Source: Deltaproteobacteria bacterium
GTDB lineage: Bacteria; Desulfobacterota; Desulfobacteria; Desulfobacterales; JAFDDL01
Direction: 5' to 3'
DNA length: 6,237 nt
Assembly: GCA_019310865.1 (NCBI GenBank)
Contig: JAFDDL010000232.1
Span: forward strand, 1-6,237
The position numbers and the translations under genes are program-made. Positions 1-5,812 of this stretch are shown piece after piece. The notes under the pieces are model-generated. The model was given only the letters and a program-made list of their open reading frames with translations, made no database searches and was not told the origin of the DNA. The first letter of the stretch is position 1, and every line of letters starts with the position of its first letter.

Positions 1-561
1 ATTTTTCTGATAATAATCCTGATGGTAGTCTTCTGCAGGATAAAACGGACCCCGGGGCAGAATACGCGTGGCGATGGATTTGTCATAAGGCCCGGTGGCC
101 CCCATTTTTTTCTTGGATGCTTCGGCCAGTTGTTTTTCGGTCTCATCTCCGTAAAAAACAGCCGTTGTGTACTGGGAGCCTCTGTCGGCAAACTGTCCGC
201 CGGGGTCAGTGGGGTCCACATGGCGCCAGAATACGTCAAGTAACTGTTCATAGGTGATCTTATCCGGATCATAGACCACCTTCACGGCTTCCACATGACC
301 GGTTTGACCGGCAGAAACCTGCCGATACGATGGATTCGTCTCACGGCCGCCGGTGTAGCCGGATATGGCCTCGAGAACGCCGGCTACCTTTTCAAAATCG
401 GATTCCGTACACCAGAAACAGCCACCGGCAAAAACTGCCGATTTGGTTGATTTATTGTCTATGTTCATGGGCTTCTCCATTTTTCCATTGAGGTTAGTGG
501 CCTGGTTGCAGCCGACGATTACGACAAGCAGGGTTAAGACCATTATTAATCTAAGTTTCAT
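1..561 (-). CDS. msrA: Peptide methionine sulfoxide reductase MsrA, lipoprotein form, C-terminus cut by window edge
   Basis: Reduces methionine-S-sulfoxide in oxidised proteins, normally recycled by thioredoxin or a similar thiol donor. The 187 visible residues hold the MsrA signature: GGCFWC with catalytic Cys48, GYTGG at about 61-65, GHVEAVKV at about 81-88, VDPTDPGGQFADRGSQY across 109-125, and GPFYPAEDYHQDYY near the edge. Only the C-terminal tail is missing, so resolving cysteines there, or a fused MsrB domain, cannot be judged. The N-terminus MKLRLIMVLTLLVVIVGC is a lipoprotein signal with lipobox IVG-C18 and Asn at +2, so a membrane-anchored extracytoplasmic enzyme is predicted. Start ATG 561 is preceded by GAGAGG (573..568) at 6 nt. 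A second in-frame ATG at 468 (Met32) has GGAG (478..475) at 6 nt and would give a form without the signal. The family call is very secure; location is inferred. Confidence 0.96.
   Translation of the reverse strand, partial: MKLRLIMVLTLLVVIVGCNQATNLNGKMEKPMNIDNKSTKSAVFAGGCFWCTESDFEKVAGVLEAISGYTGGRETNPSYRQVSAGQTGHVEAVKVVYDPDKITYEQLLDVFWRHVDPTDPGGQFADRGSQYTTAVFYGDETEKQLAEASKKKMGATGPYDKSIATRILPRGPFYPAEDYHQDYYQKN
466..478 (-). promoter_or_regulatory. Internal ribosome binding site and alternative start of msrA
   Basis: On the minus strand GGAG lies at 478..475, followed by a 6-nt spacer and the in-frame ATG at 468..466 (Met32 of the long form). Initiation here would skip the signal peptide and lipobox and begin 16 residues before catalytic Cys48, giving a cytosolic-type MsrA. 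The spacing is as good as at the upstream start. Whether it is used is inference; GGAG followed by ATG can also occur by chance inside a gene. Confidence 0.35.
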
Positions 562-585
562 TGGACACCTCTCAAAAAAGTTATC

Positions 586-641
586 GGTTCAAAGTTCAGG
601 GCTCAAGGTTTGATATCAAGCATATCGATAATAAACCTTGA
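586..641. repeat. GGTTCAA-type heptad repeat with inverted copy (hairpin)
   Basis: Four consecutive 7-bp units related to GGTTCAA run from 586 to 613: GGTTCAA, AGTTCAG, GGCTCAA and GGTTTGA. After a 19-bp interval the complement AAACCTTGA (633-641) pairs perfectly with TCAAGGTTT (603-611). Inside that loop GATAT (612-616) can pair with ATATC (622-626), extending the hairpin. A five-T run follows at 648-652 on the plus strand, but no plus-strand gene ends here, so a terminator role is not supported. It lies 25 bp upstream of the msrA start and would be in its 5' untranslated region. Similar low-complexity heptads are, from memory, scattered between genes in Desulfobacterales genomes. Confidence 0.6.
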
Positions 642-669
642 ACTCACTTTTTAATAATATAATACAGAG

Positions 670-712
670 ATTTAATTTTGCGTTAAAGAAATTGTAAAGT
701 TTCGGTAAAGTT
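670..712 (-). promoter_or_regulatory. Possible msrA promoter with adjoining 11-bp-period direct repeat
   Basis: Reading leftward, TTTACA (698..693) and TTAAAT (675..670) are separated by 17 bp, matching the sigma-70 consensus at 5/6 and 4/6 positions and placing transcription start roughly 100 nt before the msrA ATG. On the plus strand the octamer GTAAAGTT occurs twice, at 694-701 and 705-712, so the copies are one helical turn apart and one overlaps the putative -35 box. That layout would suit a regulator binding one face of the helix. The region is AT-rich, so chance matches are likely and confidence is low. Confidence 0.35.
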
Positions 713-809
713 GATGGGACGCATGGGGGGAAACCGACTTGACACCCGGTCATTCTGAGATTTGAATAGAAAATGTTGCGGCCTTGCCCTTGAACATGAC
801 CTAAGATTT
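713..809. other. Intergenic spacer without a gene
   Basis: No ORF with coding character or ribosome binding site is visible here on either strand. The only noteworthy string is TTGACA (739-744) with TTGAAT 17 bp later (762-767), a possible plus-strand promoter whose transcript would enter the large palindrome at 810-993 and then run antisense into the metallo-hydrolase gene. Its -10 box matches only 4/6 positions. Confidence 0.5.
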
Positions 810-993
810 TGAAACCGCTTCTAAGGGTTCTCGCAAAAATTAATTCACAATTTTAGGTGTCGAGGCGCCCAGCTGGCAAGGCGCAAAAATTAAAGAATAT
901 CAGGATATTCTGTATTTTTGCAACGCCGCCGGATGGGATGGATCGGCACATAAAATGTGAAGTTATTTATGCGCGAGCCCTGAGCTTGTTTCA
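810..993. repeat. Large imperfect palindromic element (~184 bp), MITE- or REP-like
   Basis: The two arms are reverse complements over almost the whole length, centred on the AG at 902-903. The core is GAATATC (895-901) / GATATTC (904-910). Further out the pairs are GCAAAAAT (883-890) with ATTTTTGC (914-921), CCCAGCTGGC (868-877) with GCCGGATGGG (927-936, imperfect), TTTTA (851-855) with TAAAA (951-955), TTCACA (844-849) with TGTGAA (956-961), CTCGC with GCGAG, and TGAAAC (810-815) with GTTTCA (988-993). By eye the arms agree at about 70 percent with a few 1-2 base gaps. The right end falls exactly on the stop codon of the metallo-hydrolase gene. It encodes no transposase. A folded RNA would be one long hairpin without a following T-tract, so it is not a classic terminator. 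It resembles repeats I recall from Desulfobacterales genomes, which cannot be checked here. Confidence 0.8.
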
Positions 994-1911
994 CATGTCA
1001 ATCACATCACCTTCCTTGGCGATGAACAGTTTCGGACCGGCCGGGTCCTTATTCTGATTTTTGAACTTGGCTTCCAGGGCCAGCAATTCAGTATCCGTCC
1101 GAAACGGATCATGGTGGAAAAGATACAGGTTCTTAACATCCGCGTTCTTGGCCGTGTCAATGGCGTGTTCGAAAAACGAGTGCCCCCAGCCTTGCTTGCC
1201 CTCGACAAACTCTTTCTGAGTATATTGAGCATCAAACACCAGGACATCGGCTCCCCGATAAAAATCGATGATTCGGTTGTTTTCCTGCTGGGCAACCACT
1301 TCTCCCTCATCGAATAAATCCGGGTCGAAATCCGGTGATTCGGGATCCGATGCAAATAAATTTCTGAACGGTTCGTTGTCGAATGCTGTGCAGAAGGATT
1401 TACCTTTGAATTCAAATCGATACCCAAGACATAGCAAGGTATGGTTTAAGTATTTCGTTTTTAAAACGATCCCGTCTCCAAGGTCGATCTCGTTTTCGCC
1501 GATCTGGTAATAATTGAGATCGGCAGCCAGATCGCTGTGTAGAACCGGAAAATATCGATAACTCAACTGACCGCCGATAACCCGTTCCAGCGGTTCTTCC
1601 TCATAGGTGACCGGTCCGTAAATATTCAAATGGGTTTCGGGAAGATAGATTGGATCAAAAAAGGGAAATCCCATGATGTGATCCCAGTGGGTATGGGTAA
1701 TAAATATATCCGCGTGGAAAGGCTTGCCCGATTTTCGAGACTGGGCGATCTCATGCCCCAGCAGTCGAATACCAGATCCGGCGTCGATGATAACGAGTCG
1801 GTCCACTTCGTCGAAGCGAAGTTCGATGCAGGTGGTGTTGCCGCCGAAATGAACGGTATCCGGGCCGGGGCAGGCAATGGATCCTCGAACTCCCCAAAAT
1901 TTAAATTTCAT
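991..1911 (-). CDS. Metallo-beta-lactamase-fold hydrolase (RNase Z / PhnP-like superfamily)
   Basis: A 306-residue predicted metal-dependent hydrolase of the MBL superfamily, probably cytoplasmic since no signal peptide is seen. Numbered from ATG 1911: N-terminal KFWGVRGS and HFGGNTTCIEL, typical of the COG1234/1235-like branch; metal motif THTHWDH (His73, His75, Asp77, His78); LNHT with His157; FDNE with Asp178; VFDAQYT with Asp227; GWGHS with His244; and LFHHDP near residue 266. All expected ligands are present, so an active dinuclear site is likely. Substrate cannot be read from sequence; relatives cleave RNA 3' ends, cyclic nucleotides or phosphodiesters. Start ATG 1911 has GAGGAG (1923..1918) at 6 nt; the TTG one codon upstream is only 3 nt from it and is disfavoured. 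It follows the HDOD gene by 37 bp, so the two are probably co-transcribed. Its stop abuts the large palindrome. Confidence 0.9.
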   Translation of the reverse strand: MKFKFWGVRGSIACPGPDTVHFGGNTTCIELRFDEVDRLVIIDAGSGIRLLGHEIAQSRKSGKPFHADIFITHTHWDHIMGFPFFDPIYLPETHLNIYGPVTYEEEPLERVIGGQLSYRYFPVLHSDLAADLNYYQIGENEIDLGDGIVLKTKYLNHTLLCLGYRFEFKGKSFCTAFDNEPFRNLFASDPESPDFDPDLFDEGEVVAQQENNRIIDFYRGADVLVFDAQYTQKEFVEGKQGWGHSFFEHAIDTAKNADVKNLYLFHHDPFRTDTELLALEAKFKNQNKDPAGPKLFIAKEGDVIDM

Positions 1912-1948
1912 CAAACACTCCTCAGGGCTCGTGCAGAAAAATGACCCC

Positions 1949-2830
1949 TTACCCAGATATACTCAGAAATATTTTGGCCTTATCGATTTCCTCATTAATG
2001 TTTTTTACGACACCCCGAAGTCGATCATACGAGACGTTTAATCGGGAACCCAAAAAAGCCAGCACCCCGGGATCGATTTGGGTCGGGAAGGCATTGCCTG
2101 AATAGCCGATTTCCAGTGTATTTACCAGATAATCGGCAAGTGTCACCACATAGACCAACGCTTGGTTCTCACCGGTATAATCTCCGGCGTCATGGTGATG
2201 TGTGATGGTGTCGGTTATTTCATCGCCAAGGTTCCAGTTTTCGGCAATCAGCTTTCCGACCCGGGCGTGATCGGTTCCGAGGGCCATATTCTCTGAGATG
2301 ACCAGCGCCTGGTGATTGTTTTCCGATAGGTTCAACACCTCCAGATATTCTTTGGCATATTTGTTGTTCAAGGGTATCTTTCCGATATCATGCAGCAGCC
2401 CGGCGATAAAAAAGCCCTCCAACTCGTCCTGGGGAAATCCGTGTTTCGCTGCAATCAGCTTGGCTGTGACACCCACAGCCAAGGAATGTTTCCAGAACTC
2501 CACGATTTCCAGTGCCTGAAAATCCCTTTTTTGACCGAGCTTGCTCAATATGGCAGTGCTCAGGAGCATGTTCTTGATCGTGTTAATCCCCAACAGGATG
2601 ATGGCCCGAACGAGCGACGTCACTTTCTGGGGCATCCCGTAGTAGGCTGAGTTTATCAGCTGCAGCACCTTGCCCATGAGGACTGGATCGACACTGATTA
2701 TTTTATTCAGGTCAACCGCTGTTGCGTCTACATGGTTGCACAGGGTCAATACCTTTGTAACGGTCGGCGAAAGAGGGGGCATCCGGTTGATATGTGACCG
2801 CAGTATTAAAATCCTTTTTTCAGGATCCAT
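1949..2830 (-). CDS. HDOD-domain regulatory protein
   Basis: A 293-residue protein built almost wholly of one HDOD (HD-related output) domain, from about residue 15 (INRMPPLSPTV) to about 240. HDOD proteins are signalling outputs found near chemotaxis, two-component and cyclic-di-GMP genes; most have no proven enzyme activity. Features: SAYYG at 61-65, FWKHS with His115, LLHDIGK with His147-Asp148, GTDHARVG with His188, THHH at 210-213 and LADYL with Asp233. The set matches the metal-ligand order of active HD phosphohydrolases, which many HDOD members lose. No membrane segment or extra sensor domain is visible. I chose ATG 2830 because GGAG (2841..2838) sits 7 nt before it; an in-frame ATG at 2866 would add 12 residues but its nearest GGAGG is about 23 nt away. 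It is first in a probable operon with the downstream metallo-hydrolase and divergent from the HD-GYP gene. Confidence 0.93.
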   Translation of the reverse strand: MDPEKRILILRSHINRMPPLSPTVTKVLTLCNHVDATAVDLNKIISVDPVLMGKVLQLINSAYYGMPQKVTSLVRAIILLGINTIKNMLLSTAILSKLGQKRDFQALEIVEFWKHSLAVGVTAKLIAAKHGFPQDELEGFFIAGLLHDIGKIPLNNKYAKEYLEVLNLSENNHQALVISENMALGTDHARVGKLIAENWNLGDEITDTITHHHDAGDYTGENQALVYVVTLADYLVNTLEIGYSGNAFPTQIDPGVLAFLGSRLNVSYDRLRGVVKNINEEIDKAKIFLSISG

Positions 2831-2912
2831 ACAAATGCTCCGATTTGATGATGGGCGCCTTATCATTTAAGATTTGCGACGCTTCACCCCTCCATGATTT
2901 TACCAATGCCGA

Positions 2913-2949
2913 TACGCAACGATAACGTTACGCAATGATAACATTACGA
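2913..2949. repeat. 16-bp tandem repeat in the HDOD / HD-GYP divergent region
   Basis: Two consecutive 16-bp units, TACGCAACGATAACGT (2913-2928) and TACGCAATGATAACAT (2929-2944), differ at two positions, and a third starts with TACGA (2945-2949). The first junction contains the palindrome TAACGTTA (2923-2930), imperfect in the second (TAACATTA). The array lies about 85-120 bp upstream of the HDOD start and about 310 bp before the HD-GYP start, in otherwise AT-rich DNA without an ORF. A regulator-binding array for the HDOD operon is a reasonable inference. I found no confident -35/-10 pair for the HDOD operon. Confidence 0.6.
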
Positions 2950-2960
2950 TCATTTATCAA

Positions 2961-2976
2961 AAAATTCATGAATTTT
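2961..2976. promoter_or_regulatory. Perfect 16-bp palindrome, candidate operator
   Basis: AAAATTCATGAATTTT reads identically on both strands and lies 12 bp beyond the 16-bp tandem repeat. It is followed by an 11-base A run at 2997-3007. An operator or a bent-DNA element are both possible. AT-rich palindromes arise by chance fairly easily, so this is a candidate only. Confidence 0.4.
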
Positions 2977-3043
2977 AAACAGAAAATTGAGTCATTAAAA
3001 AAAAAAATATCCAGACGATGTCAATGATTTTAACTTAGAGCCA

Positions 3044-3072
3044 TTGACAGGAAATTAACATTGACCTATTAC
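3044..3072 (+). promoter_or_regulatory. Predicted sigma-70 promoter for the HD-GYP gene
   Basis: A perfect TTGACA (3044-3049), a 17-bp spacer and TATTAC (3067-3072, 4/6 to consensus) predict a start near 3079-3080 and a leader of about 180 nt before the HD-GYP start at 3260. A second ATTGAC occurs 17 bp after the first, inside the spacer. This is the best promoter match in the divergent region and points toward the HD-GYP gene. Confidence 0.55.
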
Positions 3073-3113
3073 AAAAGTCATGAGCCCGGCCCCCTTAGGG
3101 TTCGCTTTCCTAT

Positions 3114-3260
3114 GTGAGCCCTTGGCAAAACAGCGTTGCCGACGCCATTCCGTGCGACCTGCCGGTAGATGCCGAACAGGCGATCGTGTGGAACGAATCG
3201 AACCGATTCAGCCCATCCAGGGTATTAAGCGGTAGGATTGATATTGGAGACAGGTCATAG
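3114..3260 (+). CDS. Possible small upstream ORF overlapping the HD-GYP start
   Basis: A 48-codon frame opens with GTG at 3114 and ends at TAG 3258-3260, sharing its last base with the GTG start of the HD-GYP gene (TAGTG). Such a one-base overlap is typical of translational coupling. The peptide has ordinary protein composition (for example VADAIPCDLPVDAEQAIVW) and the segment is GC-richer than the promoter region. The start is poorly supported: AGGG at 3097-3100 is 13 nt away and no recognisable family is seen. The frame is open only from 3099, so it is not the tail of a longer visible gene. It could be a leader peptide, a gene remnant, or simply non-coding structured leader: GGCAA (3124-3128) can pair with TTGCC (3136-3140) and CCTG (3158-3161) with CAGG (3177-3180). 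Low confidence. Confidence 0.22.
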   Translation: MSPWQNSVADAIPCDLPVDAEQAIVWNESNRFSPSRVLSGRIDIGDRS

Positions 3261-5041
3261 TGAGCAATCGCCTTTCAAAGCTTGCCCGAACAGATGGTGT
3301 TTTATCCGAACCAATCGAATATTTCTATTTTGTCTACCGGGAAATTAAAAACATATGGACCTATATTAACGCTTTCTTCATCGGCAGTCTGATTTATCTG
3401 TTATCGGATGTGATGATTCTGGCGCCCTACCTTGTTCCGCTACTTGTACAGGTAGTCGTGAAATCGGCTGTTCAATATAAAAGCAGAGACCTGAACATGC
3501 TGGTGGAGCTGCCGGCTCAAAAGGACGACCCGGCGTTTATCATGGATCATGCCGGTGAAATTGTTTTGTCCACCGGCAAGACCCGGGAACTGTTTGAATC
3601 ATTCGATGTTCAAAATATTCATCAATTCGTAGGTGAAGAGGGACTTAGAATCATTCTGGACGATGTTGACCCCACCTGTTCGGAAACAGTAACCGTACCC
3701 GTCGAGGTTTACTCGGAAAAAACCCGGAAGTGGTATGAGGCCAAGGCCAAGCCGATGGTGTTATATTGCGGCAAGCCACTGGGTAAATTTCTGGTGTGGT
3801 TTCAGGATATCTCCTACCGAAAAACCTATGACCTGAAACAACAGGAGCTGCTGCAGTACACCGGTGATCTAGTGACGCAGGTCAGGCCCCTGGCCAAAAA
3901 GGGAGAGGCCCTGGAAAACCTGGCCGCCTTCATTCTTGCTAATTACGAAGCGGTTTTCATTACCCGCAAAGACGCATCGAGTCATTTTCTGGGGTGTGTG
4001 TATAAAATGGAGAATCGGACGCTTCGCCGATCCGAACCGATTTCCATATCCGAAAAGACCCTGTCGCCGGTAATCCTTTCCCGGCACCAATCGCGGATTG
4101 TGGCCGATGAACGAAACAACTTTGCATCAAACGCTGCATTTTTTGAACAATATCCTTTCGACGGGCGGGTACTGGACTTTATCGATGTGCCCATTCGCAA
4201 TTTTATCACTTATCACCGGGGAGATATTTCCATCATTGTTTTCAACGCATTATCGACGATCACCCCCTATGACAAGCAGTTTATGGAGGTTGTGCTCAGT
4301 CTCTCCCAATCGGTTATCGCGCTGGTGGATCTTGCGCGGGAAAACGATGAACAGTTTCTTCAGAAAGTGATGGGGCTGTGCGCTGCAGCGGAATACAGCG
4401 ACCAGATAACCGGAAAACACATCCTGCGCGTCAATGCCTTTAGTCGGTTTCTGGCTGAAAAAATGGGCTTTGGGGATGAATTTGTCGACACCATCGGACA
4501 GATTGCATCCCTGCATGATATCGGCAAGGTTGCCATACCGGAAATCGTGAAACTTCCCCGGCGTTATACGGAGCCGGAACGATTGAAAATGCAGATGCAT
4601 ACCGTCTACGGTGCGGATATTATCGAAACCATGATGGGCTATGCATCAAAGGCTGATCCGAGGTTGACCATGGCTCGCAATATCGCCTTGCATCACCACC
4701 AGACTTGCAATGGTCGAGGGTATCCCATGCTCAAAAGAGACGGGCGTATCATTGAGCCGACCAGCAAAGATTATCGGGCTTATTTGGACAATGAACCGCT
4801 ACGCAAATCGGATATTCCCATAGAGGGGCTGATCGTCGGGTTGGCGGATCGATATGATGCGCTGAGAAGCAAACGCCAATATAAACCGGCCCTGACCCAT
4901 GATCAAGTGTTGTCGGTCATGTGGCGCGACGATTTAACCGGTATTACCGGCGACGAGTGGTACGGCCCAAAACTATGGGCGGCGTTCATGGAGAATCACG
5001 ACCATTTCCGGCAGATATACGACGGGTTCCGGGAGGCGTGA
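3260..5041 (+). CDS. Membrane-anchored PAS / GAF-like / HD-GYP protein, probable cyclic-di-GMP phosphodiesterase
   Basis: A 593-residue signalling protein. Residues about 34-70 are hydrophobic and could form one long or two short membrane helices. A PAS-like sensor follows (about 88-190, ending VWFQDISYRK), then a GAF-like region (about 205-360), then HD-GYP (about 368-560). HD-GYP domains hydrolyse cyclic-di-GMP to pGpG or GMP at a two- or three-metal site. Visible ligands: His387 (TGKHILRV), His419-Asp420 (LHDIGK), His447 (MQMHTVYG), the His pair within HHH 478-480, and Asp530 (LADRYDAL). The GYP motif is atypical, HHQTCNGRGYP where HHExxDGxGYP is usual, and about 20 extra residues separate it from the ADxxDAL motif. 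The GTG start is the only reasonable one: an in-frame stop lies at 3239-3241, AGG (3252-3254) is 5 nt away and GGAG (3246-3249) 10 nt away, and the next in-frame ATG would remove the membrane segment. Its end converges on the NarL-type gene 12 bp away. Confidence 0.93.
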   Translation: MSNRLSKLARTDGVLSEPIEYFYFVYREIKNIWTYINAFFIGSLIYLLSDVMILAPYLVPLLVQVVVKSAVQYKSRDLNMLVELPAQKDDPAFIMDHAGEIVLSTGKTRELFESFDVQNIHQFVGEEGLRIILDDVDPTCSETVTVPVEVYSEKTRKWYEAKAKPMVLYCGKPLGKFLVWFQDISYRKTYDLKQQELLQYTGDLVTQVRPLAKKGEALENLAAFILANYEAVFITRKDASSHFLGCVYKMENRTLRRSEPISISEKTLSPVILSRHQSRIVADERNNFASNAAFFEQYPFDGRVLDFIDVPIRNFITYHRGDISIIVFNALSTITPYDKQFMEVVLSLSQSVIALVDLARENDEQFLQKVMGLCAAAEYSDQITGKHILRVNAFSRFLAEKMGFGDEFVDTIGQIASLHDIGKVAIPEIVKLPRRYTEPERLKMQMHTVYGADIIETMMGYASKADPRLTMARNIALHHHQTCNGRGYPMLKRDGRIIEPTSKDYRAYLDNEPLRKSDIPIEGLIVGLADRYDALRSKRQYKPALTHDQVLSVMWRDDLTGITGDEWYGPKLWAAFMENHDHFRQIYDGFREA

Positions 5042-5053
5042 GTGGGCACTAGC

Positions 5054-5710
5054 CTATCGGGTGACCAACCCCTTCTCCATAGCAAACAGCGTCAGGGCCG
5101 AGGTGTTATGTAAGTCGAGCTTTTTCATGAGATTGGCGCGATGTTTTTCAACGGTTTTCAGGCTGATGCACAGGTAACTTGCCACTTCCTTGTTTTTATA
5201 CCCTTCCGCAATGAGTTTCAGAATCTCACGTTCACGTTGCGTCAACGTTTCCAGAATCGACCTGGGTTTTTCGCCCTTTTTCCCGGCCAGGTAGCCATCG
5301 ATGATTTTTCCCGACACACTGGGGCTTAAAAAGCGTTTTCCGGACAACACTTGACGGATGGCCATGAGCAGTTCGTCGTGGGTTGTATCCTTCAGCACAT
5401 ATCCATCCGCCCCGGCCTGGAGTGACATGAGGATGTACTCTTCCGTGTTATGAACGGTCAAGGCGATGATTTTGACATTGGGTTGCTGTTTTTTAATCTC
5501 CTTGATCGCTTCAAACCCATTCATTCTGGGCATGGAAAGATCCATGAGTACCAGATCCGTGGGGGTGGACCGGACACATTTGATGGCGTTTCGACCGTCT
5601 TCCGCCTCGCCGACAACCTCTAAATCACTGTGTTCCTTTAATAAGGAACGCAGCCCTTGGCGCAGGATCGTGTGGTCTTCCGCAATGACGATTCGATAGG
5701 GGGCTGTCAT
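5054..5710 (-). CDS. NarL/FixJ-family response regulator (receiver plus LuxR-type HTH)
   Basis: A 218-residue two-component transcription factor, phosphorylated by an unknown histidine kinase and acting on DNA in the cytoplasm. The receiver (about 5-120) has acidic Glu11-Asp12, phosphoacceptor Asp57 in LMDLSMP, Thr85 in ALTVH and Lys107 in YVLKD, so it is a complete switch. The LuxR-type helix-turn-helix (about 154-215) shows LTQREREILKLIAEG and LCISLKTVEKHRANLMKK. Length is normal for the family. Start ATG 5710 has GGAG (5722..5719) at 8 nt; an in-frame start at 5797 would add 29 residues of poor quality ahead of the receiver and is unlikely. No kinase is adjacent: a receiver-only gene is divergent upstream and the HD-GYP gene is convergent downstream. 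A promoter and inverted repeat upstream suggest self-regulation. Target genes cannot be named. Confidence 0.95.
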   Translation of the reverse strand: MTAPYRIVIAEDHTILRQGLRSLLKEHSDLEVVGEAEDGRNAIKCVRSTPTDLVLMDLSMPRMNGFEAIKEIKKQQPNVKIIALTVHNTEEYILMSLQAGADGYVLKDTTHDELLMAIRQVLSGKRFLSPSVSGKIIDGYLAGKKGEKPRSILETLTQREREILKLIAEGYKNKEVASYLCISLKTVEKHRANLMKKLDLHNTSALTLFAMEKGLVTR

Positions 5711-5812
5711 CTTCGTATCTCCATGAAATTGCCTCCGCTGATGCTTCTCCAGAACGAGATTGATAGGATGGTGGTGGGTCATAAAGAAAAAATACATGCC
5801 CGCCCCCGACGA

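Noticed and set aside
634..652. Rho-independent terminator at the heptad hairpin
   Set aside because: The T run is on the plus strand, where no gene ends, and it is separated from the stem by several bases.
857..1057. 66-codon plus-strand ORF
   Set aside because: It lies inside the palindromic element and runs antisense into the metallo-hydrolase gene; no ribosome binding site and no independent support.
1630..1944. 104-codon plus-strand ORF and similar antisense frames over the large genes
   Set aside because: They are antisense or shifted shadows of the metallo-hydrolase, HDOD, HD-GYP and regulator genes, which have clear family motifs.
2831..2866. 12-residue N-terminal extension of the HDOD protein
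   Set aside because: ATG 2830 has GGAG at 7 nt while ATG 2866 has no Shine-Dalgarno sequence within usual range.
3080..3235. 51-codon ATG ORF beginning at the predicted HD-GYP transcription start (possible leaderless message)
   Set aside because: No ribosome binding site, an Arg-rich composition typical of a wrong frame, and it competes with the more protein-like frame ending at 3260.
3080..3259. Cyclic-di-GMP (GEMM) riboswitch in the HD-GYP leader
   Set aside because: The context is attractive and GGCAAA appears at 3124-3129, but I cannot place the conserved GEMM core or tetraloop/receptor pairings; only short generic hairpins are visible.
5711..5797. 29-residue N-terminal extension of the NarL-type regulator
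   Set aside because: The downstream ATG 5710 has a well-spaced GGAG and starts the receiver at the usual point; the extension has low-complexity content and would cover promoter-proximal leader.
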